From the NCBI GenBank assembly GCA_017302715.1, contig JAFLCD010000001.1, forward strand, positions 186,001-250,000: a stretch of DNA of 64,000 nucleotides. The letters are read 5' to 3'. The stretch's first letter is position 1, and each line of letters opens with the position of its first letter. Under the pieces are notes generated by a model that saw nothing but the letters and a program-made list of their open reading frames with translations, made no database searches and was not told the origin of the DNA. A program made the position numbers and the translations under genes. The stretch comes from Deltaproteobacteria bacterium. Its GTDB lineage: Bacteria; Bdellovibrionota; UBA2394. This document shows positions 63,430 through 64,000 of this stretch, in pieces.

Positions 63430-63804
63430 ATGCCTACAATTAATCAACTCGTCAGAAAAGGTCGCAGAAAGCCTTTCTACAAATCGAAATCACCGGCCCT
63501 CAAACAAGCCCCTCAAAAGCGCGGAGTTTGTACTCGGGTTTATACCATGACACCGAAGAAACCGAATTCGGCTCTTCGAAAAGTTGCTCGTGTTCGTTTG
63601 ACGAACAAGCATGAAGTCACGGCCTACATCGGTGGAGTTGGACACAATTTACAAGAGCACTCTGTAGTTTTAATTCGTGGTGGCCGGGTAAAAGATTTGC
63701 CAGGAGTTCGTTACCATATCGTTCGTGGCTCGCTTGATGCCACTGGAGTTGCTAACCGAAAGAAAAGCCGTTCGAAATACGGCGCGAAACGACCTAAGTC
63801 ATAA
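63430..63804 (+). CDS. rpsL: 30S ribosomal protein S12
   Basis: 124 residues. [11 protein letters not shown], the [18 protein letters not shown] loop with the streptomycin-related Lys, and [17 protein letters not shown]. The Lys residues targeted by resistance mutations look wild type. It acts in decoding accuracy. GGAGAAGTGA precedes ATG 63430. rpsG follows after 51 bp. Confidence 0.97.
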   Translation: MPTINQLVRKGRRKPFYKSKSPALKQAPQKRGVCTRVYTMTPKKPNSALRKVARVRLTNKHEVTAYIGGVGHNLQEHSVVLIRGGRVKDLPGVRYHIVRGSLDATGVANRKKSRSKYGAKRPKS

Positions 63805-63855
63805 GTTTAGCTTTTTAAGGTCGCACCTATAAGAGTGCGTGAAAGGAAATAAGAA

Positions 63856-64000
63856 ATGCCACGACGAAAAAGAGTTTTAGCCCGCCCCTCCGTAGAAGCG
63901 GACGGTCGTTACAACGATGTAGTTGTTTCAAAGTTTATTAATATGATCATGTATCACGGCAAAAAAACCATCGCGACACGCATCGTTTACAAAGCCATGG
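63856..64000 (+). CDS. rpsG: 30S ribosomal protein S7, 5' part
   Basis: The first 48 residues are visible (MPRRKRVLARPSVEADGRYN...), running off the right edge. S7 nucleates the 30S head. GAAAGGAAATAAGAA precedes ATG 63856. Position after rpsL is the conserved str operon order, so fusA and tuf may follow outside the window. Confidence 0.95.
   Translation, partial: MPRRKRVLARPSVEADGRYNDVVVSKFINMIMYHGKKTIATRIVYKAM

Overview
The window reads as an ordinary chromosomal stretch of a Gram-negative (diderm), AT-leaning bacterium. It carries many lipoproteins and signal peptides, two NtrC-type two-component systems, sigma-54-like promoters, an HD-GYP protein, a stand-alone MshEN-domain protein, separate rpoB and rpoC genes, a two-gene transketolase and frequent GTG/TTG starts. 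Together these suggest a Bdellovibrionota-like (delta-type) proteobacterium. That placement is inference from gene content, not a database result. No insertion sequence, prophage, CRISPR array or rRNA gene was seen.

Layout. 1-4.9 kb: a + strand cluster for an acidic nine-carbon sugar and its amidination (PseH-like acetyltransferase, PseI-like synthase, WbpG/PseA-like amidotransferase, HisH and HisF paralogues). 4.9-7.0 kb: tadA and ung on the - strand, with tRNA-Ala abutting ung. 7.1-10.8 kb: a clostripain-type peptidase facing a kinase/NtrC-like regulator pair. 10.8-14.3 kb: a lipoprotein, small conserved genes, a methyltransferase and an IMPDH/GMP reductase. 14.3-14.6 kb: tRNA-Arg between two structured repeats. 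14.6-22 kb: exported proteins, split transketolase, two divergent squalene/phytoene-synthase-like genes and a cobalamin adenosyltransferase. 22-28 kb: DnaQ-type exonuclease, CorC/CNNM protein, glutaryl-CoA dehydrogenase-like enzyme, MutY and AlkA-like glycosylases. 28-40 kb: a long - strand run (TPR protein, lipoprotein, MshEN protein, OppD, OppF, TrpS, lipoprotein, FecR-like protein, kinase, NtrC regulator, FolD). 40.6-45.4 kb: S41 peptidase and a zinc-ribbon/TPR protein, HD-GYP and unknown-protein operon. 45.5-46.9 kb: pyrF and a SpoU-type methyltransferase. 46.9-50.6 kb: exported proteins and two tRNAs. 50.7-64 kb: the translation/transcription block (tRNA-Tyr, tRNA-Thr, rpmG, tRNA-Trp, secE, nusG, rplK, rplA, rplJ, rplL, rpoB, rpoC, rpsL, start of rpsG). 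tuf is absent from its usual place.

The most unusual signals are non-coding. Three elements of 99-103 bp share one architecture: perfect T5...A5 closing stems of 11-14 bp whose sequences differ, purine-rich arms, and a small hairpin exactly at the centre. All three sit within 2-11 nt of a tRNA gene. A sigma-54-type promoter followed about 100 bp later by a rho-independent terminator, with no ORF between, looks like a small-RNA gene near 40.4 kb. Others are a 40-bp perfect palindrome just before mutY, a G-quadruplex motif enclosed by a 9-bp inverted repeat, and a multi-hairpin rpsL leader. Among proteins, the NtrC-like regulator at 8.7-10.0 kb has GAFVSA in place of the sigma-54-contacting GAFTGA, and ung lacks a canonical start codon between tRNA-Ala and its conserved N-terminus.
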